This document shows, one piece after another, positions 10,610 through 18,856 of a DNA stretch of 64,000 bases. The position numbers and the translations under genes are program-made. The number at the start of each line of letters is the position of its first letter. Within the stretch, counting starts at the first letter, position 1. Below the pieces are notes generated by a model. The model had not been told where the DNA came from, ran no database searches, and worked only from the letters and a program-made list of their open reading frames with translations. This DNA comes from Gulbenkiania mobilis (GTDB taxonomy: Bacteria > Pseudomonadota > Gammaproteobacteria > Burkholderiales > Chromobacteriaceae), in NCBI GenBank assembly GCA_004346645.1, contig SMDA01000009.1, positions 62,001 to 126,000 on the forward strand. Reading direction: 5' to 3'.

Positions 10610-10638
10610 TTGACAGTCCCCGCCTGCTGCACTAGAAT
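10610..10638 (+). promoter_or_regulatory. Sigma-70 promoter of rplM-rpsI
   Basis: A perfect -35 TTGACA (10610-10615), a 17-base spacer and a -10 TAGAAT (10633-10638), 35 bases before the rplM start. It is the best promoter match in the window and fits a highly expressed ribosomal operon. Confidence 0.85.
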
Positions 10639-10673
10639 CCGGAACTTTCGAGAATTTACGATGGAAGAGTTCC

Positions 10674-11102
10674 ATGAAGACCTTTTCTGCCAAGCCGCAT
10701 GAGGTTAAGCGCGAGTGGTACGTGGTCGACGCTACCGACAAGGTGCTGGGCCGTGTAGCTGCTGAAGTTGCTCGCCGCCTGCGCGGTAAGCACAAACCCG
10801 AATTCACCCCGCACGTTGATACCGGCGACTACATCGTCGTGGTCAACGTCGACAAGCTGCGCGTAACCGGTGCCAAGGCACAGGACAAGAAGTACTACCG
10901 TCACTCCGGCTACCCGGGTGGTATCTACGAGCGCACCTTCACCGAGATGCAGGAAAAATTCCCCGAGCGCGTGCTGGAAAAGGCCGTGAAGGGCATGCTG
11001 CCGAAGGGCCCGCTGGGCTACGCCATGATCAAGAAGCTCAAGGTGTACGCCGGTAATGAACACCCGCACGCTGCCCAGCAGCCGAAAGTGCTGGAATTCT
11101 GA
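10674..11102 (+). CDS. rplM: 50S ribosomal protein L13
   Basis: The 142-residue early-assembly protein of the large subunit. [20 protein letters not shown] and the central [13 protein letters not shown]...[11 protein letters not shown] are family hallmarks. A GGAAGAG ribosome site precedes ATG 10674. It is paired with rpsI, 17 bp downstream, the near-universal bacterial arrangement, and driven by the strong promoter just upstream. Confidence 0.98.
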   Translation: MKTFSAKPHEVKREWYVVDATDKVLGRVAAEVARRLRGKHKPEFTPHVDTGDYIVVVNVDKLRVTGAKAQDKKYYRHSGYPGGIYERTFTEMQEKFPERVLEKAVKGMLPKGPLGYAMIKKLKVYAGNEHPHAAQQPKVLEF

Positions 11103-11119
11103 TTTTCTGAGGCAACAAG

Positions 11120-11512
11120 ATGAACGGTAAATACTACTACGGTACCGGCCGCCGCAAGAGCTCCGTTGCTCGCGTGTTCATGCAGAAAGGCTCCGGCCAG
11201 ATCGTCGTGAACGGCAAGCCGGTGGACCAGTACTTCGCTCGTGAAACCGGCCGCATGGTCATCCGCCAGCCGCTGGCACTGACCGAAAACCTGGAGTCCT
11301 TCGACATCCTGGTGAACGTCGCCGGTGGCGGCGAGACCGGCCAGGCTGGTGCCATCCGTCACGGCATCACCCGCGCCCTGATCGACTACAATGCCGATCT
11401 GAAATCCGCCCTGTCCCACGCTGGCTTCGTCACCCGCGATGCTCGTGAAGTGGAGCGTAAAAAGGTCGGCCTGCGCAAAGCACGTCGTCGCAAGCAGTTC
11501 TCCAAGCGTTAA
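11120..11512 (+). CDS. rpsI: 30S ribosomal protein S9
   Basis: A 130-residue small-subunit protein. [16 protein letters not shown] at the N-terminus and the basic tail [11 protein letters not shown], whose terminal Arg reaches the P-site tRNA, are diagnostic. It is the second gene of the rplM-rpsI operon and is followed directly by an intrinsic terminator. Confidence 0.98.
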   Translation: MNGKYYYGTGRRKSSVARVFMQKGSGQIVVNGKPVDQYFARETGRMVIRQPLALTENLESFDILVNVAGGGETGQAGAIRHGITRALIDYNADLKSALSHAGFVTRDAREVERKKVGLRKARRRKQFSKR

Positions 11513-11539
11513 GCGCTTCGGGCCGTGGCCCGATTCTGC

Positions 11540-11570
11540 AAAAGCCGCCTCCGGGCGGCTTTTTGTTTTT
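11540..11570 (+). terminator. Terminator of rplM-rpsI
   Basis: AAAAGCCGCC-TCCG-GGCGGCTTTTT followed by further T. Confidence 0.92.
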
Positions 11571-11666
11571 GTGCCTCCCAGGCTGCGGAAAAGTGTGGCT
11601 TGCGAGCCACGGCGGCCCTCCGTAGACTGTCGACTTTGCGACATTTTTTTACAGAAGGGGCTCTGC

Positions 11667-12695
11667 ATGATCAAGGTGGGCATCGTCGGCGGAACCGGCT
11701 ATACCGGAGTGGAACTCTTGCGCCTGCTGGCAGCGCACCCGCAGGCCCGGGTGATGGCTGTCACCTCGCGCAAGGAAGCAGGCATGAAGGTGGCCGAGCT
11801 CTTCCCGAGCCTGCGCGGACATGTGGATGTGGCGTTCAGCACACCGGACGAAGCCTGTCTCAGCGAATGCGACGTGGTGTTCTTTGCCACGCCCAACGGT
11901 ATTGCCATGCAGGAAGCCCAAGCTCTTCTGGACGCTGGCGTCCGCGTCATAGATCTTGCGGCCGACTTCCGCATCCGGGATGTGGCCGAGTGGGAAAAAT
12001 GGTATGGCATGGCGCATGCCGCCCCGGCTTTGGTGGGAGAGGCGGTGTATGGGCTGCCGGAGGTTAACCGCGAAGCCATCCGGTCCGCGCGGCTGATTGC
12101 CAATCCAGGCTGCTACCCCACGGCCGTACAGCTGGGTTTCCTGCCGTTGATCGAAGCCGGAATCGTCGAGCCTGATCATCTCGTGGCCGACTGCAAGTCC
12201 GGCGTGTCCGGTGCGGGGCGCAAGGCCGAAGTCCATGCCTTGCTGCCGGAGGCCGCCGATTCCTTCAAGGCCTATGGCGTGGCCGGCCATCGCCATCTGC
12301 CGGAAATCCGGCAGGGTCTGGCGCGCATGGCAGGCAGTCCGGTGGGGCTCACCTTCGTGCCGCATCTGGCGCCAATGATCCGGGGCATCCATGCCACGCT
12401 GTATGCCCGGCTGAAGGTAGAGGCCGATCTGCAGGCACTCTATGAAGCCCGCTATGCCGGGGAGCGCTTCGTGGACGTGCTCCCTGCGGGCAGCCATCCC
12501 GAGACGCGCTCGGTGCGCGGTGCCAACACCTGCCGTATTGCGGTGCACCGGCCACAGGGGGGCGACACGGTGGTGGTGCTGTCGGTGATCGATAACCTGG
12601 TTAAGGGGGCCGCGGGCCAGGCCGTGCAGAACATGAACCTGATGTTCGGGTTGGCCGAAGAGGCCGGGCTGGGGGGCGTGCCCCTAATGCCTTGA
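11667..12695 (+). CDS. argC: N-acetyl-gamma-glutamyl-phosphate reductase ArgC
   Basis: The NADPH-dependent third step of arginine biosynthesis. The 342-residue product opens with the Rossmann motif [18 protein letters not shown], has catalytic Cys149 in ANPGCYPTA, and ends in the typical dimerisation domain. ATG 11667, preceded by GAAGGGG, is chosen over the longer upstream frame, which runs through the rpsI terminator. It is a single-gene unit; the next gene, erpA, has its own regulatory site. Confidence 0.96.
   Translation: MIKVGIVGGTGYTGVELLRLLAAHPQARVMAVTSRKEAGMKVAELFPSLRGHVDVAFSTPDEACLSECDVVFFATPNGIAMQEAQALLDAGVRVIDLAADFRIRDVAEWEKWYGMAHAAPALVGEAVYGLPEVNREAIRSARLIANPGCYPTAVQLGFLPLIEAGIVEPDHLVADCKSGVSGAGRKAEVHALLPEAADSFKAYGVAGHRHLPEIRQGLARMAGSPVGLTFVPHLAPMIRGIHATLYARLKVEADLQALYEARYAGERFVDVLPAGSHPETRSVRGANTCRIAVHRPQGGDTVVVLSVIDNLVKGAAGQAVQNMNLMFGLAEEAGLGGVPLMP
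12648..12659 (+). repeat. DUS-like copy 5
   Basis: GGGTTGGCCGAA near the 3' end of argC, sense, encoding Gly-Leu-Ala-Glu. Confidence 0.8.
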
Positions 12696-12719
12696 CTTGA
12701 TTTCTCGCCAAGCGGACCG

Positions 12720-12743
12720 ATATCCGACTAAAATAGTAAGATA
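12720..12743 (+). promoter_or_regulatory. IscR type 1-like site upstream of erpA
   Basis: The core CCGACTAAAATAGTAAG sits in an ATA...ATA frame and agrees closely with the E. coli IscR type 1 consensus (GACT-R-WWW-Y-AGTC core). The only core departure is AGTA for AGTC in the right half. It includes a plausible -10 TAAAAT (12729-12734), so bound IscR would block the promoter. It lies 39 bp upstream of the erpA start. Confidence 0.7.
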
Positions 12744-12781
12744 AATGCCGTCTCCGGCCCCTGTTCTGCGAGGTAAATCCA

Positions 12782-13132
12782 ATGAATGCTCCCACCGAAA
12801 TGCCGACTCCGATCAATTTCACCAACAGCGCCTGCGACAAGGTGCGGGACCTGATTGCCGAAGAGGGCAACCCCGACCTGAAGCTGCGCGTATTCGTGAC
12901 CGGCGGCGGCTGTTCCGGCTTCCAGTATGGTTTCACCTTTGACGAGATCGCCAACGAGGACGACACCGCCATTGAGCGCGAGGGGGTGACCTTCCTGGTA
13001 GACCCGATGAGTTACCAGTACCTGGTGGGTGCCGAGATCGACTACCAGGAGAGTCTTGAAGGCTCGCAGTTCGTTATTCGCAATCCGAATGCGCAGACCA
13101 CCTGCGGTTGCGGTTCCTCGTTCTCCGTCTGA
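12782..13132 (+). CDS. erpA: Iron-sulfur cluster insertion protein ErpA
   Basis: An A-type carrier that passes [Fe-S] clusters from the ISC machinery to apo-proteins such as those of isoprenoid synthesis. The 116-residue product carries the three family cysteines: C44 in [11 protein letters not shown] and C108/C110 in [16 protein letters not shown] precedes ATG 12782. The gene is alone, with an IscR-type site in front and a terminator behind, which places it in the IscR regulon with the ISC operon at 57-63 kb. Confidence 0.96.
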   Translation: MNAPTEMPTPINFTNSACDKVRDLIAEEGNPDLKLRVFVTGGGCSGFQYGFTFDEIANEDDTAIEREGVTFLVDPMSYQYLVGAEIDYQESLEGSQFVIRNPNAQTTCGCGSSFSV

Positions 13133-13151
13133 GCACGTATACTGAGGCAAA

Positions 13152-13180
13152 GCGCCCGGGCCTGGTGCCCGGGCTTTTTC
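13152..13180 (+). terminator. Terminator of erpA
   Basis: Stem GCCCGGG/CCCGGGC followed by TTTTT. Confidence 0.9.
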
Positions 13181-13196
13181 TTGGCGGAGACGAAAA

Positions 13197-14060
13197 ATGA
13201 ACAAGCTGCCACCGCTCACGTTGCCGAAGATCGAATTCACCCGCGAATTTCCCTTTACCGACGCTGATTTCGAACGCATCCGCAAACTGATCCATAAGGA
13301 AGCGGGTATTGCGCTCAACCCATCGAAAAAGGACATGGTGTACGGACGCCTGGTGCGGCGCATCCGCGACCTCAAGCTCGCCGGTTTCGGGGCCTATCTG
13401 GATTATCTGGAGTCGCTTCAGGGGAAGAAGGAGTTCGAGCAGTTCGTCAACGCGCTCACCACCAATCTGACTTTCTTCTTCCGGGAGGAGCATCATTTTC
13501 CGATGCTGGCCGAACACCTGAAGAAGAAGGCGGCAGCCGGTGGCGAGCTGAGTATCTGGTGCGCGGCCGCCTCCACCGGAGAGGAACCCTACTCGCTGGC
13601 AATGACAGTGCTGGAGAGCCTGGGCGGCAGCATGCGTACGCCAGCGGTCTCCATACTGGCTACCGACCTGGACACCAGCGTGCTGGAAACCGGGCGCAAA
13701 GGCATCTATCCGGCCGACAAGATCGCGCGTCTGCCTGCCGGCCATGCCAGCCGCTACTTTGACAAGTTGCCGGATGGTCAATACCAGGCCAAGGCGGTAC
13801 TGCGCAACATGATTACCTTCCAGCGCCTCAACCTGATCGAGGCAGCCTGGAACGTGCGCAAGACCTTCGATGCCATTTTTTGCCGCAACGTGATGATCTA
13901 CTTCGACCGCGACACGCAGCTGGCCGTGCTGAAGAAGTTTCACCCGCTGCTCAAGCAGGATGGCCTGTTGTTCGTCGGACACTCGGAAAATTTTTACTTT
14001 GCCTCGGACTACTTCAAGTTGCGCGGCAAGACAGTCTATGAAAAGGCGGGCGGCCGCTGA
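13197..14060 (+). CDS. cheR: CheR-type chemoreceptor methyltransferase
   Basis: Methylates glutamates on chemoreceptors using S-adenosylmethionine, setting adaptation. The 287-residue protein has the all-alpha CheR N-terminal domain (about 20-75: FERIRKLIHKEAGI, KKDMVYGRLVRRIR), then the catalytic domain with NLTFFFREEHHF, the SAM loop WCAAASTGEEPYSLAM, and DAIFCRNVMIYF. It is not beside other che genes here. It is followed after 21 bp by a truncated haemoglobin gene on the same strand, so the two may be co-transcribed. A chemoreceptor gene lies 31 kb away at 45.5-47.1 kb. Confidence 0.93.
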   Translation: MNKLPPLTLPKIEFTREFPFTDADFERIRKLIHKEAGIALNPSKKDMVYGRLVRRIRDLKLAGFGAYLDYLESLQGKKEFEQFVNALTTNLTFFFREEHHFPMLAEHLKKKAAAGGELSIWCAAASTGEEPYSLAMTVLESLGGSMRTPAVSILATDLDTSVLETGRKGIYPADKIARLPAGHASRYFDKLPDGQYQAKAVLRNMITFQRLNLIEAAWNVRKTFDAIFCRNVMIYFDRDTQLAVLKKFHPLLKQDGLLFVGHSENFYFASDYFKLRGKTVYEKAGGR

Positions 14061-14081
14061 GCGTCGCCCGAACGGATACGG

Positions 14082-14462
14082 ATGCAAGCAGCAAGCCCTT
14101 ATGAACTGATGGGTGGAGCCGGCGTGGTGCGCTGGCTGACCGACCGCTTCTACGACATCATGGACACCGACCCGGCGGTCAAACCGCTGCGCGATATGCA
14201 CCCTGCGGACTTGGGTGAATCGCGCGAAAAGCTGTTCCTGTTTCTGTCGGGCTGGCTGGGCGGCCCCTCACTCTACATGGAGAAGTACGGTCATCCGCGC
14301 TTGCGGATGCGGCACATGCCGTTTGCCATCGACGAGGCCGCACGCGATCAGTGGATGGCCTGCATGCGTCAAGCAGTGTCCGAACTGATGCTGGAAGAAG
14401 AGGTCAAGCTGCAACTGCTGGAAGCGTTCCACAATACCGCCGACTTCATGCGCAACCGCTAG
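14082..14462 (+). CDS. Group II truncated haemoglobin
   Basis: A 126-residue 2-over-2 globin. The group II (GlbO-like) pattern is clear: an early segment with FYDIMDTDP, a LFLFLSGWLGGP stretch, and MRHMPFAIDEAARDQWMACM including the proximal-His region and the conserved Trp (G8). Such proteins bind O2 or NO and are linked to NO/peroxide detoxification or O2 sensing. It sits directly behind cheR and before a small secreted protein gene. The family call is strong; the physiological role is inferred only. Confidence 0.9.
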   Translation: MQAASPYELMGGAGVVRWLTDRFYDIMDTDPAVKPLRDMHPADLGESREKLFLFLSGWLGGPSLYMEKYGHPRLRMRHMPFAIDEAARDQWMACMRQAVSELMLEEEVKLQLLEAFHNTADFMRNR

Positions 14463-14533
14463 AGCGCTGGGGTGGGCACGGTGCCTGCTCTGGGGTGGAC
14501 ATGTCCATTCCTGTCCCCTTGGGGGAGGTCGCC

Positions 14534-14839
14534 ATGTCCGCCATTGCTCCAATCCGCCTTTTCGCCTTCACGGCCGCGCTGGCGGCCCCGGTCCAGGCCG
14601 CCTGTCCCCCCGAAGCATGGCTGTGTGCCTCCCCTCAGATGAGCCTGCGCGAGGCGATCCACCCCAGTCTTTCCAAGGACGAGGGGGTGCTGATGCTGGG
14701 CAGCAAATTCGGCTTTGAGCGTGTGGAGGGCGAGAAATTCGACTTTCGGCCAACCTTCAGGCTGTCTGAGGACAGCAAGCTGTCCGTCAAGCTCAACAAG
14801 AAGAAGGCAGAACTGCGGTTCAGAATGACGTTGGACTAG
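14534..14839 (+). CDS. Small secreted protein of unknown function
   Basis: A 101-residue product with a signal peptide (basic-hydrophobic MSAIAPIRLFAFTAALAAPVQA, likely cleaved before ACPPEAW). The mature part is short, rich in Lys/Phe/Arg, and ends in alternating segments such as KFGFERVEG, KFDFRPTFRL and KLSVKLNKKKAELRFRM, which look like beta-strands. ATG 14534 is chosen for its strong GGGGGAGG site; an in-frame ATG at 14501 is possible. I do not recognise a family. It carries a dispersed 11-mer in antisense orientation near its end. Confidence 0.7.
   Translation: MSAIAPIRLFAFTAALAAPVQAACPPEAWLCASPQMSLREAIHPSLSKDEGVLMLGSKFGFERVEGEKFDFRPTFRLSEDSKLSVKLNKKKAELRFRMTLD
14755..14766 (-). repeat. 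DUS-like 12-mer copy 6
   Basis: AGGTTGGCCGAA on the minus strand, antisense to the small secreted protein gene; read in that gene it encodes part of Phe-Arg-Pro-Thr-Phe. Confidence 0.82.
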
Positions 14840-14845
14840 TCACCA

Positions 14846-15205
14846 TCAGCGCGGACGATGGCCGCGCTCGATAGCCACGCCTACCCGTTTGACCCCCGGC
14901 AGGATGCCCAGCTTGGTCACCGCCACTTTCACCCACGGTGCACCGAACTCGTCGCGGATGATGCCCGCGATGTATTCCGCCAGTGCCTCGATCAGCAGGA
15001 AGTGCCGTTCGGCCAGGGCGCGCCGCAGGCGCTCCACCACCACGCCGTAATGGATCGTGTCGCCGATGTTGTCGCTGTGGCACGCCGCTTCGCTGGGAAT
15101 GCCGATTTCCAGGTCGATTTCGATGGTCTGTGGGGCCGTTCGCTCCCAGTCGTAGACGCCGATGACCGTTTCGGCGCGCACTTCGCGCAAGAAGATGATG
15201 TCCAT
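14846..15205 (-). CDS. folB: Dihydroneopterin aldolase FolB
   Basis: Converts 7,8-dihydroneopterin to 6-hydroxymethyl-dihydropterin and glycolaldehyde in folate synthesis. The 119-residue protein has the family marks: IGVYDWER at about 16-23, a DNIGDTIHYG substrate-binding segment, and conserved Lys in VAVTKLGILPGVKRVGV. It is divergent from plsY, 71 bp away, and converges on the small secreted protein gene, leaving only 6 bp between the stops. Confidence 0.95.
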   Translation of the reverse strand: MDIIFLREVRAETVIGVYDWERTAPQTIEIDLEIGIPSEAACHSDNIGDTIHYGVVVERLRRALAERHFLLIEALAEYIAGIIRDEFGAPWVKVAVTKLGILPGVKRVGVAIERGHRPR

Positions 15206-15276
15206 TCCGATGTGGCGGTTGGGGAAACCCGCCCGATACCGTAAAATTCCGAATCCTGCATTCTAGTGGATAGTCC

Positions 15277-15909
15277 ATGACCACGACAGCCTTTGCCTTT
15301 GTGGCGCTTGCCTACCTGCTGGGCTCGCTTTCTTTCGCCGTGATCGTATCGCGCCTGATGGGCATGGCCGATCCGCGCACCTACGGTTCCAAGAATCCGG
15401 GCGCTACCAATGTGTTGCGCTCCGGACGCAAGCTGGCGGCCATCCTCACCCTGCTGGGCGACGGGCTCAAGGGTTGGGTAGCCGTAGCGCTGGCCGCGTG
15501 GTTGGGCCCGCGCTATGGCCTGGACACGCAGACAGTGGTGGCGTGCGGCTTGGCGGTGCTCATCGGGCACATGTGGCCAGTGTTTTTCGGCTTCAAGGGC
15601 GGAAAAGGAGTGGCCACGGCGGTGGGGGTATTGTTCGGCTTCAACGTGTGGCTGGCGCTGGCGGCGATCGCCACCTGGCTTTTCATCGCTCTGGTGCTGA
15701 AGATTTCCTCGCTGGCCGCGCTGATCGCTTCGGTGCTCGTGCCCGTGTACGCCTACTTCATCGTTGGCCCGCAGAGCAGCTATTTTGGAGCCTGCATCAT
15801 CATTGCCATCCTGGTGGTGCACCGTCACAAGAGCAACCTCATCAACCTGCTCACGGGCCAGGAAGACCGGATCGGCAGCAAAGCTGACGCGGCAGTCCGC
15901 GAGGACTGA
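15277..15909 (+). CDS. plsY: Acyl-phosphate:glycerol-3-phosphate acyltransferase PlsY
   Basis: The first acylation of glycerol-3-phosphate in phospholipid synthesis, at the inner membrane. The 210-residue polytopic protein shows the three PlsY loops: YLLGSLSFAVI, GSKNPGATNVLRSGRK and HMWPVFFGFKGGKGVAT. It is divergent from folB, an arrangement common in proteobacteria. A bidirectional terminator separates it from the convergent deacetylase-family gene. Confidence 0.96.
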   Translation: MTTTAFAFVALAYLLGSLSFAVIVSRLMGMADPRTYGSKNPGATNVLRSGRKLAAILTLLGDGLKGWVAVALAAWLGPRYGLDTQTVVACGLAVLIGHMWPVFFGFKGGKGVATAVGVLFGFNVWLALAAIATWLFIALVLKISSLAALIASVLVPVYAYFIVGPQSSYFGACIIIAILVVHRHKSNLINLLTGQEDRIGSKADAAVRED

Positions 15910-15924
15910 GCCCTTTTTGTTGCT

Positions 15925-15957
15925 GCAAAAAAGCCGGCGTACTACGCCGGCTTTTGC
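15925..15957. terminator. Bidirectional terminator plsY / HDAC-family gene
   Basis: Stem GCCGGCGT/ACGCCGGC with an A run before and a T run after, so it works for either convergent gene. Confidence 0.9.
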
Positions 15958-15963
15958 TTTGCA

Positions 15964-15975
15964 CGGTTGGCCGAA
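15964..15975 (+). repeat. DUS-like copy 7 (intergenic)
   Basis: CGGTTGGCCGAA between the plsY terminator and the end of the convergent gene, 7 bases past the terminator tail. Confidence 0.8.
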
Positions 15976-15979
15976 GCGC

Positions 15980-16939
15980 TCAGGCGTCGGAGAGTACCTT
16001 GAGGTGGGCCGCCACGCTGCGCGCAAGCGAGGAGAGGTCATAACCGCCTTCCAGCACCGACACGATCCTTCCCTGGCAGTAGAGGTCGGCGATCTGGACC
16101 AGGTGCCGTGTCACCCACTCATAGTCGGACTCCACCAGGCCCAGCGAGCCCATGTCGTCCTCGCGGTGGGCGTCGAAGCCTGCGGAAATGAACAGCATCT
16201 GCGGCTGAAAGTCGTGCAGGGCCGGCAGCCAGACGTTCTCCACCACTTCCCGGAACTCGCGTCCGGTGCTGCCCGCCTTGAGCGGGATGTTGTGCATGTT
16301 GGGCCCCATCGGCTTGTCGCCGGAGTACGGGTAGAAGGGATGCTGGAAGATCGACACCATCATCACGCGCGGGTCGTCGCGGAAGATTTCTTCGGTGCCG
16401 TTGCCGTGATGCACGTCGAAATCGATGATGGCGACGCGCTCGAACTTGTAATGGGACAGGGCGTGCGCCACCCCTACGGCCAGGTTGTTGAAGAAGCAGA
16501 ACCCCATCGCCTTGGCGCTCTCGGCATGGTGTCCGGGCGGGCGTACCGCACAGAAGGCATTGGGTGCCTTCTCCTCACAGACGAGTTCCACCGCTTTTAC
16601 CACGGCCCCTGCAGCGCGCCGGGCCGCCTCCAGCGTGCCCGGTGACATGGCCGTGTCCGGATCCATGCGGAAAGTGCCCACCGATGGTGCGCAAGCCTCG
16701 ATGTATTCCACGTAGCGGGGCGGGTGCACGCGCGCTAATTGCTGGGCAGTGACCAGCGGCGCTTCCACCTCCTGAAGGAAGTCGAAGATCTGTGCGGCCA
16801 TCAGCTGGTCGCGGATGGCGCTCAGTCGTTCTGGGCACTCCGGGTGACCGACCCCCATGTTGTGCTTCAGGCAATCCGAATGGGTGAGATAGGCGGTCAG
16901 GCCGGTACGGTGCCAGCGGGTCTTCAGCCAGGTGAACAC
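15980..16939 (-). CDS. Histone deacetylase family (class II-like) hydrolase
   Basis: A 319-residue arginase/deacetylase-fold zinc hydrolase of the bacterial HDAC-like / acetylpolyamine amidohydrolase group. Visible motifs are RPPGHHAE (active-site His pair), GFCFFNNLAVG, IIDFDVHHGNG (zinc-binding Asp and His) and FISAGFDAHRED (second zinc Asp). Substrates may be acetylated lysines, polyamines or other small amides; the sequence does not say which. The start is a GTG at 16939 with AAGGAAA upstream. It is a single-gene unit, divergent from moxR. Confidence 0.9.
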   Translation of the reverse strand: MFTWLKTRWHRTGLTAYLTHSDCLKHNMGVGHPECPERLSAIRDQLMAAQIFDFLQEVEAPLVTAQQLARVHPPRYVEYIEACAPSVGTFRMDPDTAMSPGTLEAARRAAGAVVKAVELVCEEKAPNAFCAVRPPGHHAESAKAMGFCFFNNLAVGVAHALSHYKFERVAIIDFDVHHGNGTEEIFRDDPRVMMVSIFQHPFYPYSGDKPMGPNMHNIPLKAGSTGREFREVVENVWLPALHDFQPQMLFISAGFDAHREDDMGSLGLVESDYEWVTRHLVQIADLYCQGRIVSVLEGGYDLSSLARSVAAHLKVLSDA

Positions 16940-17013
16940 GTGCGTTTCCTTGTTGCGTACAATGGGGCGCAGTTTATGACTTTTTAATAAATAGTGCGCG
17001 TAACGGGGCCTAA

Positions 17014-17922
17014 ATGCAATCGTTCGACCTTGCCTTGCGACAACTGAACGGGCTGATCCTCGGCAAGCCCGTGGCGGTACGGCTGGCCGTCACCTGCCTG
17101 CTGGCCGGAGGCCACCTCCTGATCGAGGACACGCCGGGCGTGGGCAAAACCACACTGGCGCATGGTTTGGCCACCGTCATGGGGCTGGACTACCGACGGG
17201 TACAGTTTACCGCCGACCTGCTGCCTGCCGACATCCTCGGCAGCAGCATTTTCGAGCGCGAAACCGGTGGTTTCCGCTTCCAGCCCGGACCGGTGTTCGC
17301 GCAGCTGCTCTTGGCCGACGAGATCAACCGCGCGTCTCCGAAGGTGCAGTCTGCGCTGCTCGAAGCAATGGAGGAGCATCAGGTCACCATCGAAGGTGTG
17401 ACGCGCACCCTGCCTGAACCCTTCTTCGTCATCGCTACCCAGAACCCGGCCGAGCAGTTGGGCACCTTTCCGCTGCCCGAATCGCAGTTGGATCGCTTTC
17501 TGATGCGGGTATCGCTTGGCTACCCGCCGCGTGAGGCCGAGCGGGCGCTGCTGATGGGAGAGAACCGGCGCGCCCTGCTGGCCACGCTGCTGCCCGCCCT
17601 GGACGGCGCCAGCCTGCGCCGGGCTCAGGCTGAGGCGGCGCAGCTGACGGTATCCACGGCCTTGGCCGATTACGTGCTGGCCGTGCTGGAAGCCAGTCGC
17701 CGTAGCGGCCGCTTCGTGCAGGGCCTCAGTCCACGGGCCGGACTGGCGATCATCGCGGCGGCCCGGGCCTGGGCCTGGCTGGAGGGACGCGACCATGTGC
17801 TCCCCGAAGATGTGAAGGCTACCCTGCCCAGTGTGATCGGCCACCGGCTGGTGCCGCTGGAGCCGGGCGTGACCATCGAGGAAGAAGTGGCGCGGCTGGT
17901 GATGCATGTTGCCGTTCCGTGA
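17014..17922 (+). CDS. MoxR-family AAA+ ATPase
   Basis: A 302-residue chaperone-like AAA+ protein. The Walker A loop is in EDTPGVGKTTLAHGL, Walker B in LLLADEINRA, and sensor 1 in FFVIATQNP. MoxR proteins help assemble or activate partner complexes. Here it heads a coupled operon: the DUF58 gene starts inside its 3' end (17 bp overlap) and a transglutaminase gene follows, a common MoxR-DUF58-TgpA arrangement thought to act at the cell envelope. The exact partner is unproven. Confidence 0.94.
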   Translation: MQSFDLALRQLNGLILGKPVAVRLAVTCLLAGGHLLIEDTPGVGKTTLAHGLATVMGLDYRRVQFTADLLPADILGSSIFERETGGFRFQPGPVFAQLLLADEINRASPKVQSALLEAMEEHQVTIEGVTRTLPEPFFVIATQNPAEQLGTFPLPESQLDRFLMRVSLGYPPREAERALLMGENRRALLATLLPALDGASLRRAQAEAAQLTVSTALADYVLAVLEASRRSGRFVQGLSPRAGLAIIAAARAWAWLEGRDHVLPEDVKATLPSVIGHRLVPLEPGVTIEEEVARLVMHVAVP

Positions 17923-18856
17923 CACCCTGCGCGGCTGGCTGCTGCGGCGCCTGCCAGCGGTCGGGCGGCAGCGGCTGACCCAGCAGCGTATTTATCTGCT
18001 GCCCACACCGTTTGGCGCACTGCTCCTGCTGGTGGCTGCTGCCGTGTGGGTGGGAGCGCTCAACTACGGCGTCAGCCTGGCCTATGCCCTGGCCTTCTGG
18101 GTGCTGGCCCTGGTGTGCGTTTCCATCCTGATGGGCTTTCGGCAGCTGCATGGCCTGGTGATCGCCTGCGAGGGATGGGCGCCGGCCTTCGCCGGGGATA
18201 CGGTCGGGTTTCAACTGCGGCTGACCGCGCCGGATACGCGGCTGCGCCGGCTGCAGGTGCATGTGATCGGCAGCAGCACGCCGGTGGGCGGAGCGTGCGA
18301 ACTGCGTGGGGGGATGAACGCCGAGCTGACCTTGGCCGTCCCGGCAGAGCGCCGAGGCCGACTGCCCCTGCCGCCCTTCGAGGTATGCACCGAAATGCCC
18401 TTCGGCTTGGTGCGAGCGTTTGCCTACGTGAGGTTGGCCGAAACGGCGCTTGTCTATCCCCGCCCGGTGCCGGATACCGGGCGGGGCAGGCGCCAGAGCG
18501 GGGAGGAGGGCGCAGCCGTTCGCTTCCTGCCAGGTAATGACGACTTTGCCTTCCTGGCCGACTATCAGCCGGGCGACCCCTTGCGGCGTGTGGCTTGGCG
18601 CCACTGGGCACGTCGCGGCAGCTTGGTGACCAAGCGCTTTGACTCCCCCGTCGCCCAAGGCGTGGTGCGCCTTGACTGGGCCGACTACCCGCAAGGGATG
18701 GATGCAGAAAGCCGGCTGTCGCGGCTGACTTGGCGGGTACTTGAATGTGAACGACGCAGTGAGGCCTACCTGCTGCGCCTGCCGGGCATGACGATCCTGC
18801 CGGGGCGCGAAGGCAGCCTGCGGGCGCTGGCGCTCTATGGAGGGCCGTCGGCATGA
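17906..18856 (+). CDS. DUF58 domain protein
   Basis: A 316-residue protein with two N-terminal hydrophobic segments (about 35-75) and a C-terminal DUF58 region recognisable by YQPGDPLRRVAWRHWARRG (about 213-231) and the downstream Thr/Lys-rich VTKRF. The family is usually encoded beside MoxR ATPases and is a likely MoxR client. Translation is coupled on both sides: it overlaps moxR by 17 bp and ends in an ATGA overlap with the transglutaminase gene. One 12-mer copy is in sense orientation. Confidence 0.9.
   Translation: MLPFRDTLRGWLLRRLPAVGRQRLTQQRIYLLPTPFGALLLLVAAAVWVGALNYGVSLAYALAFWVLALVCVSILMGFRQLHGLVIACEGWAPAFAGDTVGFQLRLTAPDTRLRRLQVHVIGSSTPVGGACELRGGMNAELTLAVPAERRGRLPLPPFEVCTEMPFGLVRAFAYVRLAETALVYPRPVPDTGRGRRQSGEEGAAVRFLPGNDDFAFLADYQPGDPLRRVAWRHWARRGSLVTKRFDSPVAQGVVRLDWADYPQGMDAESRLSRLTWRVLECERRSEAYLLRLPGMTILPGREGSLRALALYGGPSA
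18431..18442 (+). repeat. DUS-like 12-mer copy 8
   Basis: AGGTTGGCCGAA in the DUF58 gene, encoding Arg-Leu-Ala-Glu after GTG (Val). Confidence 0.85.
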
